This document shows positions 26,778 to 35,634 of a stretch of 64,000 nucleotides of DNA, one piece after another. The translations under genes were made by a program, and so were the position numbers. How positions within the stretch are numbered: position 1 is the first letter of the stretch; every line of letters begins with the position of its first letter. The DNA is taken from the NCBI RefSeq assembly GCF_024753215.1, contig NZ_JANUGV010000002.1, positions 310,001 to 374,000 of the forward strand, in the 5' to 3' direction. The stretch comes from Massilia solisilvae. GTDB lineage: Bacteria > Pseudomonadota > Gammaproteobacteria > Burkholderiales > Burkholderiaceae_D. The notes under the pieces were generated by a model, which ran no database searches, was not told the DNA's origin, and worked only from the letters and a program-made list of their open reading frames with translations.

Positions 26778-28226
26778 TCATCGCCGCGTCGGGGCGATGG
26801 ACTCCGCGTAGTCATACAGCGCACCAAGAATCTCTTCGTCGCGCTCGCTTGCCGTTTCGGACAGCGCATCGATCTCGCCCATCAGCTGCTCGATCGTGCG
26901 CGCCCCGCCGGCGCCTTCGAACAGGCGCGCGGCGCGGTGCTCTTCCCACTGCTGCATTTCCTGCTCCGACAAGGTGTGCGGAAAGTTGCGTGCGCGGTAG
27001 CGGAACAGCAGCTCGCCCAGCCGCGGATCGTCGAACGCCGGCCGCAACTGCGCCAGCCGCTCCGGCGCTTCCTGCCGCAGCGAGTCCAGCTTGCGCCGGT
27101 CGCCGTTGCCCACAAAGCCACCGTACAGGTCTTCGTCCACATCCGCCGGACCCTCGGCGCGCGGCCGCTCGAACACCTGCGCCCAGGTCGCCGCCATGTC
27201 CGGACCCTGCGCCGCCGCCAGCGCATGCGCGCGGCCGCGTTCCAGGTCCAGGCCCCAGCGCTGGGCCATCTCCGGACTCAGCGTCTTGAGGTTGGACACC
27301 AGCATGGGCGATTTGTTGATGTGCACGCTTTTGATCGGCAGCCGCGTCACGCCCTCGGGCAGCTCGCTGCTGCGCGTGAACATGCGCGTGCGGATCGTGT
27401 CCACGTCCAGGTCGAACAGTTCGGACGGATCGTGCGCGCAATCCCACACCAGGATCTCGTTCTTGTTGGTGGGGTGCTGCGCCAGCGGCCACACCAGCGC
27501 CAGGCAGCCGCGCTCGGCCGGGAACATGCCCGACACGTGCAGGAACGGCTGGCGCGCGGCGGGGGCCAGGTGCAGGCCCATTTCGGCCGCCACCTTGTCC
27601 TTGTTGCGCAGCCCCAGGCAGAACTCGAACAGGCGTGGCTGCTTTTGCCGGATCAGGCGCGCCATGGCGATGGTGGCGCGCACGTCGGACAGCGCGTCGT
27701 GCGCCGCCTCGTGCACCAGGCCGTTGGCGCGGGTCAGGTGTTCCAGCCTGAAGCTTGGCTTGCCCTCGTCGTTGCGCGGCCATTCGATGCCATCCGGCCG
27801 CAACGCGTAGGTCATGCGCACCACGTCGAGCAGGTCCCAGCGTCCGCAGTTGTTTTGCCACTCGCGCGCGTACGGGTCGATCAGGTTGCGCCAGAACAGG
27901 TGGCGCGTCACCTCGTCGTCGAAGCGGATCGTGTTGTAGCCCACGCCGATGGTGCCCGGCTGGCTGAACGCCTCGCAGATGGTGGCCGCGAATGTGTGCT
28001 CCGGCACGCCATATTCCAGGCACTGCTGCGGCGTGATCCCGGTGATCAGGCAAGCCTGCGGATCGGGCAGGTAATCCGGCGCCGGCTGGCAGTACAGCAT
28101 GATCGGGTCGCCGATCTCGTTCAGGTCCGCGTCGGTACGGATCGCGGCGAACTGCGCCGGCCGGTCGCGCCGCGGCGTTGCGCCGAAGGTTTCGTAGTCG
28201 TGCCAGAGGAAGGTATGCGTGCTCAT
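26778..28226 (-). CDS. sbcB: Exodeoxyribonuclease I
   Basis: A 482-residue DEDDh 3'-5' exonuclease acting on single-stranded DNA. The exonuclease motifs are HDYETFG (Exo I), GYNTIRFDDEV (Exo II) and HDALSDVRATIAMA (Exo III, with the His-Asp). The SH3-like and helical C-terminal regions follow, with family segments such as KSVHINKSPMLV and LLFRYRARNFP. It degrades ssDNA in mismatch repair and recombination. The size agrees with E. coli SbcB. Confidence 0.95.
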   Translation of the reverse strand: MSTHTFLWHDYETFGATPRRDRPAQFAAIRTDADLNEIGDPIMLYCQPAPDYLPDPQACLITGITPQQCLEYGVPEHTFAATICEAFSQPGTIGVGYNTIRFDDEVTRHLFWRNLIDPYAREWQNNCGRWDLLDVVRMTYALRPDGIEWPRNDEGKPSFRLEHLTRANGLVHEAAHDALSDVRATIAMARLIRQKQPRLFEFCLGLRNKDKVAAEMGLHLAPAARQPFLHVSGMFPAERGCLALVWPLAQHPTNKNEILVWDCAHDPSELFDLDVDTIRTRMFTRSSELPEGVTRLPIKSVHINKSPMLVSNLKTLSPEMAQRWGLDLERGRAHALAAAQGPDMAATWAQVFERPRAEGPADVDEDLYGGFVGNGDRRKLDSLRQEAPERLAQLRPAFDDPRLGELLFRYRARNFPHTLSEQEMQQWEEHRAARLFEGAGGARTIEQLMGEIDALSETASERDEEILGALYDYAESIAPTRR

Positions 28227-28292
28227 GGGGTAGGTTCTCGCCTGCGCATCTTGCCACGCGCGGGCGGAAAGGACAGGGGATAGGTCAATCGT

Positions 28293-29258
28293 TCAAAGCG
28301 AAATGGTGTCGCGCCCGGCTTGCTTGGCGCGATAGAGGGCGGCGTCGGCCGCTTCCAGCAGCGTGTTCTCGTCCAGCCCCGGCGCCAGCGTGGCGATGCC
28401 GAACGAGCCGGTGATGTGCGGCAGCGGCAGGCGCATGTCGTCGAACACCACGGCCGCGCGCAGGCGCCGGCACAGGCGTTCGGCCACGGACAGCGCGACC
28501 TTGCCGCCGGTCTCGGGCAGCACCACCAGCATCTCTTCGCCGCCGTAGCGCACCGCGAAATCGGTCGGGCGCAGCGCCGCGCGTAGCACGTTGGCCGCGG
28601 TGCATAGTGCCGTGTCGCCGGCCAAGTGGCCGTGGGTATCGTTGAACTTCTTGAAGTGGTCCAGGTCGATCATCACCAGCGACAGCGGCCTGCCGTCCTG
28701 GCAGGCGCGCGCCACCAGCTTGCCCAGCATCTCGTTGAGCCAGGCGCGGTTGTACAGCCCGGTGAGCGGGTCGTTCAGCGACAGTTCGCGGTAAAACTCG
28801 CCCAGCCGCTGGCGCCGCCGCAGCAGCGCATTGGCGGCGCGCACGCGGAACGACAGCAGCCGCAGCAGGGCGCGCGGCAGCGCCACCGATTCGTCGATCA
28901 GGCGCCAGACCAGCTCGTGCTCGATCACCAGGAGCTCGCTGTCCTCCACCGCCGAAATGCGCGACAGGTTGGGCGACTCGTCCAGCACGGCCTGCTCGCC
29001 CACGCTTTCGCCAGGGTGGATCAAGGTGACGGTGCCGTCGTGGATGCCGACCGGGACGTCCGACTCGACCGCCAGCGCGCCGGAGAGCACGATGTACAGG
29101 CGCGCCAGGAAGGGGTCTTCCACGCGGCAGCCCTTGGCAACGCGCACGACTTCGCACCCGGCCAGCGCATCGAGCACGGCCGGTTCGTCCGACTCGCAGA
29201 ACAGCTGCAGGTCGCGGATCGAATAGCGCGAGGCACCAAAGGTGCCGATCGTTTCCAA
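28293..29258 (-). CDS. Diguanylate cyclase with N-terminal cyclic-nucleotide-binding-like domain
   Basis: A protein of about 321 residues. The N-terminal half is a cNMP-binding-like beta-roll (LYIVLSGALAVESD and later ESVGEQAVLDESP). A GGDEF domain follows, starting at DPLTGLYNRAW. The active site is RYGGEEML, a functional GGEEF-type variant, and an inhibitory I-site RPTD lies five residues before it. It should make cyclic di-GMP under control of the sensory domain. A TTG start at 29258 is chosen because GGGGGAA lies six bases before it. A TTG at 29288 would add ten residues. Confidence 0.82.
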   Translation of the reverse strand: METIGTFGASRYSIRDLQLFCESDEPAVLDALAGCEVVRVAKGCRVEDPFLARLYIVLSGALAVESDVPVGIHDGTVTLIHPGESVGEQAVLDESPNLSRISAVEDSELLVIEHELVWRLIDESVALPRALLRLLSFRVRAANALLRRRQRLGEFYRELSLNDPLTGLYNRAWLNEMLGKLVARACQDGRPLSLVMIDLDHFKKFNDTHGHLAGDTALCTAANVLRAALRPTDFAVRYGGEEMLVVLPETGGKVALSVAERLCRRLRAAVVFDDMRLPLPHITGSFGIATLAPGLDENTLLEAADAALYRAKQAGRDTISL

Positions 29259-29359
29259 GTGGAGTTCCCCCGGGGGTGGTAGTGACAACTATCATACCTG
29301 ATTGCAACTGTGGTGCGCAGGGTAGCATTCTGCTGGCAACAATGGTCCAATAACGGGCT

Positions 29360-30160
29360 ATGACCACTCCTGAATTCGTTGACGCCATTGGCCAGCGGCA
29401 CACTCGGTGCGCTGATGCGCGCATTGTCTCGCTGGTGCCGTCGATTACCGAACTGCTGTGCGACCTTGGGCTGGCCGACCGGCTCGTCGGGCGCACCGGT
29501 TTTTGCATTCACCCGGCAGGCACTGTGGCCGCCATTTCCAAGGTCGGCGGGACCAAGGACGTGAACATCGACAAGATCCGCCAGCTCGCGCCCACGCACC
29601 TGATCGTGAACATCGACGAAAACGAGAAGCCGACCGTGGACCTGCTGGCGCAGTTCGTGCCGCATGTCGTGGTCACGCACCCGCTGGTCCCTGAGGACAA
29701 CCTGGCGCTGGCGCGGCTGATCGGCGGCATTTTTGGTGCGGACGAGGCGGCGGCACGCTGGTGCGAGGCCTTCGGGCGCGAGCTGGCCGCGCTGCGCGCG
29801 CTGCCGCCGGCGCCCGCGCGCACGGTGCTCTACTGCATCTGGAAAGACCCGTGGATGACGGTGTCGGCCGACACCTACATCGGCGCCATGCTGCACGAGC
29901 TGGGCTGGCAGGTCGCGCCGCTGGCGCAGGATGGCAGCCGTTACCCGCGCTTTGCATGGTCGCAGGAACTGGCGGACCAGCTCGACGCGGTGCTGCTCTC
30001 GTCCGAACCCTATCGGTTTACCGAAGAGCACGCGGACGCGCTGGAACGCCAGATCGGCAAACCGGTGGTGCTGGTGGACGGGGAGATGATGTCCTGGTAC
30101 GGCAGCCGGGCGCTGGCCGGGGTGCGCTACCTGCGCGAATTACGTGCGATGCTGGGGTAG
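29360..30160 (+). CDS. BtuF/TroA-like helical-backbone metal/cobalamin-binding protein
   Basis: A 266-residue protein with the periplasmic-binding fold of BtuF-type proteins: RIVSLVPSITELLCDLGLADRLVG at the N-terminal lobe, then KVGGTKDVNIDKIRQLAPTHLIV, a linking helix and a second lobe with DAVLLSSEPYRFTEEH. No signal peptide is visible, unlike transported-ligand binding proteins, so it may act in the cytoplasm or be exported by another route. No ABC transporter genes adjoin. Its TAG stop lies within a family 1 repeat. Confidence 0.8.
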   Translation: MTTPEFVDAIGQRHTRCADARIVSLVPSITELLCDLGLADRLVGRTGFCIHPAGTVAAISKVGGTKDVNIDKIRQLAPTHLIVNIDENEKPTVDLLAQFVPHVVVTHPLVPEDNLALARLIGGIFGADEAAARWCEAFGRELAALRALPPAPARTVLYCIWKDPWMTVSADTYIGAMLHELGWQVAPLAQDGSRYPRFAWSQELADQLDAVLLSSEPYRFTEEHADALERQIGKPVVLVDGEMMSWYGSRALAGVRYLRELRAMLG

Positions 30161-30240
30161 GGTGGGCAGCTTTGCTGCCCACGCGTTCAAACAGAGCATG
30201 CAGTAGTTGAACGCGTCGGCGGCAAACCCGCCCACCCTAC
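30157..30240. repeat. Dispersed palindromic repeat, family 1, supplying two stop codons
   Basis: A full double unit sits between convergent genes. Its left GTAGGG gives the TAG stop of the BtuF-like gene (30158-30160). Its right CCCTAC gives the TAG stop of the HPF-like gene on the other strand (30237-30239). Confidence 0.92.
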
Positions 30241-30614
30241 GATGAGCTGGTCAGGTTCTTGTACGACTCCGCCTCTACCGGCGGCGGCTCGTGCATTTTC
30301 TTGTCGTTGAGCCGGCCCAGCGCGCTGTCCAGCGCCCGCTTGAGCTTGCCGCCGGCGTTGTCGATGGCCTGGTGCAGGTCGGCCGCATGGTCGTGCACCA
30401 CGACCGGCTCGTAGCCGGTGACCAGCGCTTCCATCATGCAGTAGTTGCCGCCGTCCACGCGCTTTTCCCGGTTCTCGTTGCTGAGGTGCACGTCCACGCG
30501 CCGGATGTGCTCGCCAAAACGCTCGATCGACGCCTCGACCACGGACCGGACGTACTCGTTCAGCCCCTGGTGCTTGCTCTTGATGGTGTTGTCGGTGTTG
30601 ACGTTGATTTGCAT
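30237..30614 (-). CDS. HPF/RaiA-like ribosome-associated protein
   Basis: A 125-residue protein of the S30AE/HPF fold: MQINVNTDNTIKSKHQGLNEYVRSVVEASIERFGEHIRRVDVHLSNEN, then a strand pair with CMMEALVTGYEPVVVHDHAADLHQAIDNAGGKLKRALDSALGRL. Family members bind the 30S subunit in stationary phase or stress. The chosen ATG is preceded by AAGGAGGAG. It lacks the C-terminal dimerisation domain of long HPF. Its stop codon lies in the repeat at 30157-30240. Confidence 0.82.
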   Translation of the reverse strand: MQINVNTDNTIKSKHQGLNEYVRSVVEASIERFGEHIRRVDVHLSNENREKRVDGGNYCMMEALVTGYEPVVVHDHAADLHQAIDNAGGKLKRALDSALGRLNDKKMHEPPPVEAESYKNLTSSS

Positions 30615-30678
30615 AAGATCGCTCCTCCTTTGGAACGATCTTACCCGTCTCGCCATTTTTCCAGCGCGCCCAAGCAGA

Positions 30679-31347
30679 TCACTGGTTGAGCATACCTGCC
30701 GCGATGTTGATCGAAAAGCCGAGGATGGCCAGGTTGAAGAAGAACGACAGCACCGACTGGCCCAGCACGAACTTGCGCATCGTGCGCGACACCACCACCA
30801 CGTCCGAAGTCTGCGCCGCCACCGCGATGGTGAAAGAAAAGTAGAGGAAGTCCCAGTAATCCGGTTCCTTGAGGTCGTCGGGAAACCGCAGCGGCAGCCG
30901 GTCTTTGGCCGCGCGGTAAAACATGTGGGCGTAGTGGAAGGTGAACAGCACGCCGACCAGGAACCAGGAACCGCCCACTGTCAGCGCAGTGAAACCGTAG
31001 CGCAGCGCGCGCGCGTGTTCGGGCAGGTGTGGAATCTGCCCCAGCTCGAACACGATGGCCGACAGGCTCAGCACCGCGCCGATGGTCAGGCTGAACAGGA
31101 CCAGGCCCGCGCTCTCGTCCTGCTGGCCGGCGATGGCGCGCACCTTGCGATGGTCGGCGCGGGTCATGAGCACACCCACCGTCACCAGGTACACCCAGAC
31201 CGCGACATTCCAGCCGATCAGGGCGCGTGTGAGCGGCGGTTCCGAGTCGGGCACCAGCAAGCCCACCAGCACCCCCAGCGCGATCGCGAGCGACAGGTGG
31301 GGGCGGCTCCGGATGAAACGGTGCAGCAGCTGGTTATTCCCGATCAT
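30679..31347 (-). CDS. DUF1345 membrane protein
   Basis: A 222-residue membrane protein with about six hydrophobic helices. Family segments are RPHLSLAIALGVLVG, LIGWNVAVWVYLVTVGVLM, YWDFLYFSFTIAVAAQTSDV and the C-terminal LSFFFNLAILGFSINIAAGML. The DFLYFSFTIA.QTSDV segment is reminiscent of potassium channel pore regions, as noted for this family, but no function is established. Its upstream neighbour on the same strand is an MFS exporter. Confidence 0.85.
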   Translation of the reverse strand: MIGNNQLLHRFIRSRPHLSLAIALGVLVGLLVPDSEPPLTRALIGWNVAVWVYLVTVGVLMTRADHRKVRAIAGQQDESAGLVLFSLTIGAVLSLSAIVFELGQIPHLPEHARALRYGFTALTVGGSWFLVGVLFTFHYAHMFYRAAKDRLPLRFPDDLKEPDYWDFLYFSFTIAVAAQTSDVVVVSRTMRKFVLGQSVLSFFFNLAILGFSINIAAGMLNQ

Positions 31348-31391
31348 GTGGACAGGCGGCAGATTGACTTTCAGCCATTATTCCACATCGG

Positions 31392-32645
31392 CTAGGAAGC
31401 GCGCGCCGCTTCCTCTTTCTCGTGGTGCGGGAAGCGGTCCATGCGCGAGAGCACCGGGAACAGCACCGACCAGATGCCGGTGACCGCCAGCGTGGCGGCT
31501 CCGCCCAGCAGGATCGCGCGCACCAGGCCGAACCAGCCGGCGGTGATGCCCGATTCGAACTCGCCCAGCTCGTTGGACGCGCCGATGAACACCGAGTTGA
31601 CGGCCGAGACCCGGCCACGGATCTCGTCCGGCGTTTCGTACTGCACCAGCAGGTGTCGTACGTACACGCTGATCATGTCGCCTGCGCCGAGCGCGAACAG
31701 CGCGGCCAGCGCAACCACGGTGTTGCCGGTCCAGCCCAGCACCAGGGTGGCCACGCCAAACACGGCCACGCCGCCGAACATCCAGGCGCCGACCCGGCGC
31801 GTGATCGGGAAGAACGCGAGCGCGACCGAGCACAGCGCGGCGCCGGCGCCGGGGGCGGTACGCAGCAGGCCAAGCCCGGCCGGACCGGCGTGCAGCACGT
31901 CGTGCGCGTAGGCGGGCAACAGCGCCGTGGCGCCGCCGAACAGCACCGCGAACAGGTCGAGCGAAATGGCGCCCAGCACGATCGGGCGCGACCACACGAA
32001 GCGCAGGCCTTCGAGCAGGGTGTGCCAGCTGACCGGGTTCTTGTTCATCGCTTGCGGCGCGCTCTTGGTGACGCCCATCAGAATCACTGCCAGCACCAGC
32101 AGCGCGGTGGAGGTGCCGTAAACGGCGGCCGGGCCGAACACGTACAGCAGGCCGCCCAGCACCGGGCCGGCGATCACTGCTACATGGAAGGTCGAGGACG
32201 ACAGCGCCACCGCCTCGCCGAATTGTTCGGTAGGCACGATGTTGCGCAGCACCGCCTGTGAGGCCGGCATCATGAACGCACGGGCGCTGCCGTACACGAC
32301 CAGGATGGCGAACACGAGCGCGACATTGTGGCTGCCGCTGAAGGTGAACAGGAGCAGCAGCACGCTGCACAGCAGCTGGGTGGCCTGGCACAACTGGACG
32401 ATGACGCGGCGGTTGTGGGTATCGGCCACGTGCCCGGCCCACAGGATCAGCAGCAGGAAGGGCGCGAACTGCGCCAGGCCGATCAGGCCCAGGTCGAACA
32501 GGCTGCCAGTGAGCTGGTACACCTGCCAGCCGACGGCGACGCTCTGCATCTGGACGGCAACGGTGCCGAGGAAACGGGAGGACAGGTAGAACGAGAAATT
32601 GCGGTTGCGAAGGACGCCCAGGCCGCGGGACGACGATGCTGACAT
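31392..32645 (-). CDS. MFS exporter (EntS-like, DHA3 family)
   Basis: A 417-residue transporter with about 11-12 hydrophobic helices. N-terminal segments FLGTVAVQMQSVAVGWQVYQLTG and LFDLGLIGLAQFAPFLLLILWAGHVADTHNRR are characteristic of the enterobactin exporter EntS and related DHA3 proteins. The region YETPDEIRGRVSAVNSVFIG near helix 10 also fits. No siderophore genes are nearby. The start is taken at the MSASSS ATG. An upstream ATG (32687) would add 14 residues without a ribosome site. Confidence 0.85.
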   Translation of the reverse strand: MSASSSRGLGVLRNRNFSFYLSSRFLGTVAVQMQSVAVGWQVYQLTGSLFDLGLIGLAQFAPFLLLILWAGHVADTHNRRVIVQLCQATQLLCSVLLLLFTFSGSHNVALVFAILVVYGSARAFMMPASQAVLRNIVPTEQFGEAVALSSSTFHVAVIAGPVLGGLLYVFGPAAVYGTSTALLVLAVILMGVTKSAPQAMNKNPVSWHTLLEGLRFVWSRPIVLGAISLDLFAVLFGGATALLPAYAHDVLHAGPAGLGLLRTAPGAGAALCSVALAFFPITRRVGAWMFGGVAVFGVATLVLGWTGNTVVALAALFALGAGDMISVYVRHLLVQYETPDEIRGRVSAVNSVFIGASNELGEFESGITAGWFGLVRAILLGGAATLAVTGIWSVLFPVLSRMDRFPHHEKEEAARAS

Positions 32646-32772
32646 AAATGCTTTCGGAACAATGATCGGCGGACGCCGGCCCGACATTGTGCCGGAAAAG
32701 GGGCGGGGAGGCTGTACCTACGGCAAAAGGCCGAAGCCGGTTGCAGACGACTACCCAGAAATCATCACAACG

Positions 32773-32851
32773 CGTCCCGGCGCAGGCCGACCATGCTGAC
32801 TCGCCGAAGTAGCGGACGGTCTATGGATCCCAGCCTGCGCCGGGATGACGT
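32773..32851. repeat. Dispersed palindromic repeat, family 2 (decayed copy)
   Basis: GTCCCGGCGCAGGCCG... and ...CAGCCTGCGCCGGGATGAC arms lie in inverted order around a spacer. This is the 'cgtcccggcgcaggccgggaccc' type of repeat seen at 43174, 45911, 47766 and 58226. Confidence 0.7.
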
Positions 32852-32900
32852 GGTTTGAGTGCGTGCTAAGTGCAGCCGTTGCGACTTCGGCCCTTCGGCC

Positions 32901-33647
32901 TTACTTCACGAACCGGATCGCAAACTTGTCGTCCGGTGCGCCCTTCATTTCCCAGAACGGCTGCTCGCGCGGATCGGACGGCGCGCGCAGGAAGTCGCTC
33001 TTGGCGTCCACCTTGAAGCCGGCCTTGGTCACTTCCTCGATCACGGTCGCTTCGTCGATGCGGTGCAGGGTCTTGGTTGCCGACAGGCCGCTGCCGTTCT
33101 TGGCGGAGTTGTCGATCACCACGTAGTACCCGCCTGGCTTGAGCGCGTCGTAGATGCGCTTGTTCATCGCTGCGCGGTCCACCGGCGCGTTCACCACGTC
33201 GTGGTACGACATGTTGATGGTCACCAGATCGAGCGGCGGCATGTCTTTGGCGATCGGGTTGTCGATCGACGCGACCACCGCGTGTAGGTTCGGCACCTTG
33301 CCCGAGGCGATGCGCTGGTCGATCTTCGCCGACGGCTTGAACGTCTGCGCCCACACTTCGCCCCCCGGCGCCACCGCCGCCGCCAGCAGTGCGGAGGTGG
33401 TGCCGCCACCGGCCGCCAGGTCCAGCACCTTCATCCCCGGACGGACCTTGGCAAAGGCCAGGAATTCGGCGGGCTTGCGCTTGTCGTCGCTCTTGCGGTC
33501 ATCGTCGGTGCGCGCCGGGCTGGCGATGGCTTGTGCGTACTGCGATTGGCCCTGCGGCGCGGCGGCCGGTTCGGCCAGGGACTGGCCCAGCAGGCCACAG
33601 GCGGCCAGGGCGAGGACGGCTTGTGCGAGTCGGTGTTTTTGTTGCAT
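32901..33647 (-). CDS. Exported SAM-methyltransferase-like protein
   Basis: A 248-residue class I methyltransferase-like protein with a Sec signal peptide (MQQKHRLAQAVLALAACGLLGQSLAEP). The SAM-binding motif I is VLDLAAGGGTTSALLA, and later strands VTINMSYHD and GGYYVVIDN fit the fold. It resembles the group of predicted exported methyltransferases (COG4798-like, from memory). SAM is not known to be abundant in the periplasm, so the enzyme may bind another ligand or be inactive. The start ATG is preceded by AAGGG. Confidence 0.8.
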   Translation of the reverse strand: MQQKHRLAQAVLALAACGLLGQSLAEPAAAPQGQSQYAQAIASPARTDDDRKSDDKRKPAEFLAFAKVRPGMKVLDLAAGGGTTSALLAAAVAPGGEVWAQTFKPSAKIDQRIASGKVPNLHAVVASIDNPIAKDMPPLDLVTINMSYHDVVNAPVDRAAMNKRIYDALKPGGYYVVIDNSAKNGSGLSATKTLHRIDEATVIEEVTKAGFKVDAKSDFLRAPSDPREQPFWEMKGAPDDKFAIRFVK

Positions 33648-33800
33648 GTTCTGACCCTTCGGTTGGTTATCTGGGAACGCGGCAGCTGCTGCGCGCGAAT
33701 TGCATAACATACCTGAAACTGTTGTCATAAGCATCAACATTTGCGTGCATATGTGAAGTCCCGGACAATACCGCCGACCGCACATTGTTCAAGCAGGAAA

Positions 33801-34625
33801 ATGGATTCTCTCACCTTGTCCGTGCAGGACCGCTGGATCGACACGCCACGCGGGCGCCTGCTGGCGCGCATCTGGCAGCCGGCCGGGGCCGATCCGGCAC
33901 TGGCGCCCGTGCTGCTGTTTCACGATTCGCTGGGTTGCGTCGAACTGTGGCGCTCGTTCCCCGAGGCGCTGGCCCTGAGCTCGGGCCGCCGCGTGGTCGC
34001 CTACGACCGCCCTGGCTTCGGTCAGTCGGCGCCGCGCACCGACCGGCTCGACAGCGGCTTTGTCGGGGAAGAGGCGGAGCATGTCCTGCCTTTGCTGCGC
34101 CAGCAGCTGAAGATCGACCGCTTCGTGGCGTTTGGCCACAGCGTGGGCGGCGGCATGGCGGTGCATTGCGCGGCGCGCGCACCGGACGCATGCGAGGCAT
34201 TGGTGACCGAGTCGGCGCAGGCCTTCGTGGAGGACCGCACGCGCGCGGGCATCATGCAGGCGCGCGAGCTGTTCAGGCAGCCCGGGCAGTTCGAGCGGCT
34301 GCAGCGCTACCACGGCGACAAGGCGCGCTGGGTGCTGTCGGCATGGATCGACACCTGGCTGTCGCCCGAATTTGCCGGCTGGTCGCTGGCGCCGGTGCTG
34401 GGGCAGGTGCGCTGCCCGGCGCTGGTATTGCATGGCAGCGAGGACGAATACGGGTCGCAGCAGCACCCGTTGGCGATCGCGCGCGGCGTTGCGGGACCCG
34501 TGGAGCTTCAGATCATGCCGGCAGTGCGGCACGTGCCGCACCGCGAGCAGGAAGCGGTGGTGGCGGCGCGCGTGACCGCCTTTCTGGCGACGCTTACGGC
34601 TGCGCCAGGTCCTTCTCGGTCGTGA
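33801..34625 (+). CDS. Alpha/beta-hydrolase
   Basis: A 274-residue alpha/beta-hydrolase fold enzyme. The oxyanion region is LLFHDSLGCVELWRSF, the nucleophile elbow is GHSVGG (Ser), the catalytic acid is probably the Asp of HGSEDEYG, and the His is in AVRHVPHREQ. The substrate is unknown. The ATG follows CAGGAAA. The last 32 bases overlap the end of the convergent ferredoxin-reductase gene. Confidence 0.85.
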   Translation: MDSLTLSVQDRWIDTPRGRLLARIWQPAGADPALAPVLLFHDSLGCVELWRSFPEALALSSGRRVVAYDRPGFGQSAPRTDRLDSGFVGEEAEHVLPLLRQQLKIDRFVAFGHSVGGGMAVHCAARAPDACEALVTESAQAFVEDRTRAGIMQARELFRQPGQFERLQRYHGDKARWVLSAWIDTWLSPEFAGWSLAPVLGQVRCPALVLHGSEDEYGSQQHPLAIARGVAGPVELQIMPAVRHVPHREQEAVVAARVTAFLATLTAAPGPSRS

Positions 34626-35622
34626 ACGCGTCGGCGTAGAACTCGTCGGCCGGCAGCTTGCACTGCTCCACGTAGTCGCGCCGCGCCGCATCGACCATCA
34701 CCGGCGCCCCGCAGGCGTACACCTGGAAGCCCGACAGGTCCGGGAAGTCCTGCATCACGGCCAGGTGCACGAAGCCGGTGCGGCCTTGCCAGTTGTCCTC
34801 CGGCAGCGCGTCGGAGATGACCGGGATGTAGCGCAAGTGCGGCAGCTCGGCCGCCCATTTCTCGCACAGCTCGTGCATGTACAGGTCTTGCGGCCGGCGC
34901 CCGCCCCAGTACAGCGAGACCGGTCGCGTGGACTTCAGGTGGATCATGTGCTCGACCAGCGCCTTGACCGGGGCAAAGCCGGTGCCCGAGGCGAGCAGCA
35001 CGATCGGCTTGTCCGACTCCTCGCGCAGGAAGAAGGTGCCGAGCGGGCCTTCAAAGCGCAGGATCTCGCGCTCCTTCATGGTGTTGAACACGTGGTCGGT
35101 GAAGGCGCCGCCGGGCATGTGGCGGATGTGCAGTTCCAGCGGCTGCTCCAGGGACGGCGCACAGGCGATGCTGTAGGCGCGGCGCTTGCCGTCCTTGAGC
35201 AGGAATTCGATGTACTGGCCGGCGCGGTAAGCCAGCGCCTCGTTGGCGGGCAGCTGCAGCGTGATGATGGCCACGTCCGGCGCGGCCTTGCGAATGCTTG
35301 CAACGCGGGTGGGCATCTTGCGCACCGGGTAGTCGCCGGTGCCGGCCACTTCGCGCGCCTCGATCACCAGGTCGCCTTGCGGCACCGCGCAGCAGAACAG
35401 CGACATGCCGCGCACTTCCTCGTCCGGCGACAGCGCGCGCTCCTGGTGCGCCTTGTGAACCACCGAGCCCTCGACGACCTTGCCCTTGCACGATCCGCAC
35501 GCCCCGTTCTTGCACCCGTAGGGCAGGCCGATGCCGGCGCGGATCGCGGCCGCGAGGACGGTATCGCCTTCCTCGCATTCGAATTGGTGGCCGCTGGGCT
35601 GGACAGTGATCTGGAACGTCAT
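34594..35622 (-). CDS. 2Fe-2S ferredoxin-type NAD(P)H reductase (CDP-6-deoxy-delta-3,4-glucoseen reductase-like)
   Basis: A 342-residue electron-transfer protein. An N-terminal plant-type ferredoxin domain binds 2Fe-2S through CKNGACGSC and a later LFCC. An FAD-binding domain (RAYSIACAP) and an NAD-binding domain (LLASGTGFAPVKALVEHM, YACGAP) follow. This order matches the AscD/E3-type reductases and phenol-hydroxylase reductases. In betaproteobacteria such genes are commonly chromosomal and solitary, with partner unknown. The start is 12 bases from the divergent epimerase-like gene. Confidence 0.88.
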   Translation of the reverse strand: MTFQITVQPSGHQFECEEGDTVLAAAIRAGIGLPYGCKNGACGSCKGKVVEGSVVHKAHQERALSPDEEVRGMSLFCCAVPQGDLVIEAREVAGTGDYPVRKMPTRVASIRKAAPDVAIITLQLPANEALAYRAGQYIEFLLKDGKRRAYSIACAPSLEQPLELHIRHMPGGAFTDHVFNTMKEREILRFEGPLGTFFLREESDKPIVLLASGTGFAPVKALVEHMIHLKSTRPVSLYWGGRRPQDLYMHELCEKWAAELPHLRYIPVISDALPEDNWQGRTGFVHLAVMQDFPDLSGFQVYACGAPVMVDAARRDYVEQCKLPADEFYADAFTTEKDLAQP

Positions 35623-35634
35623 ACAATCCTCGAT

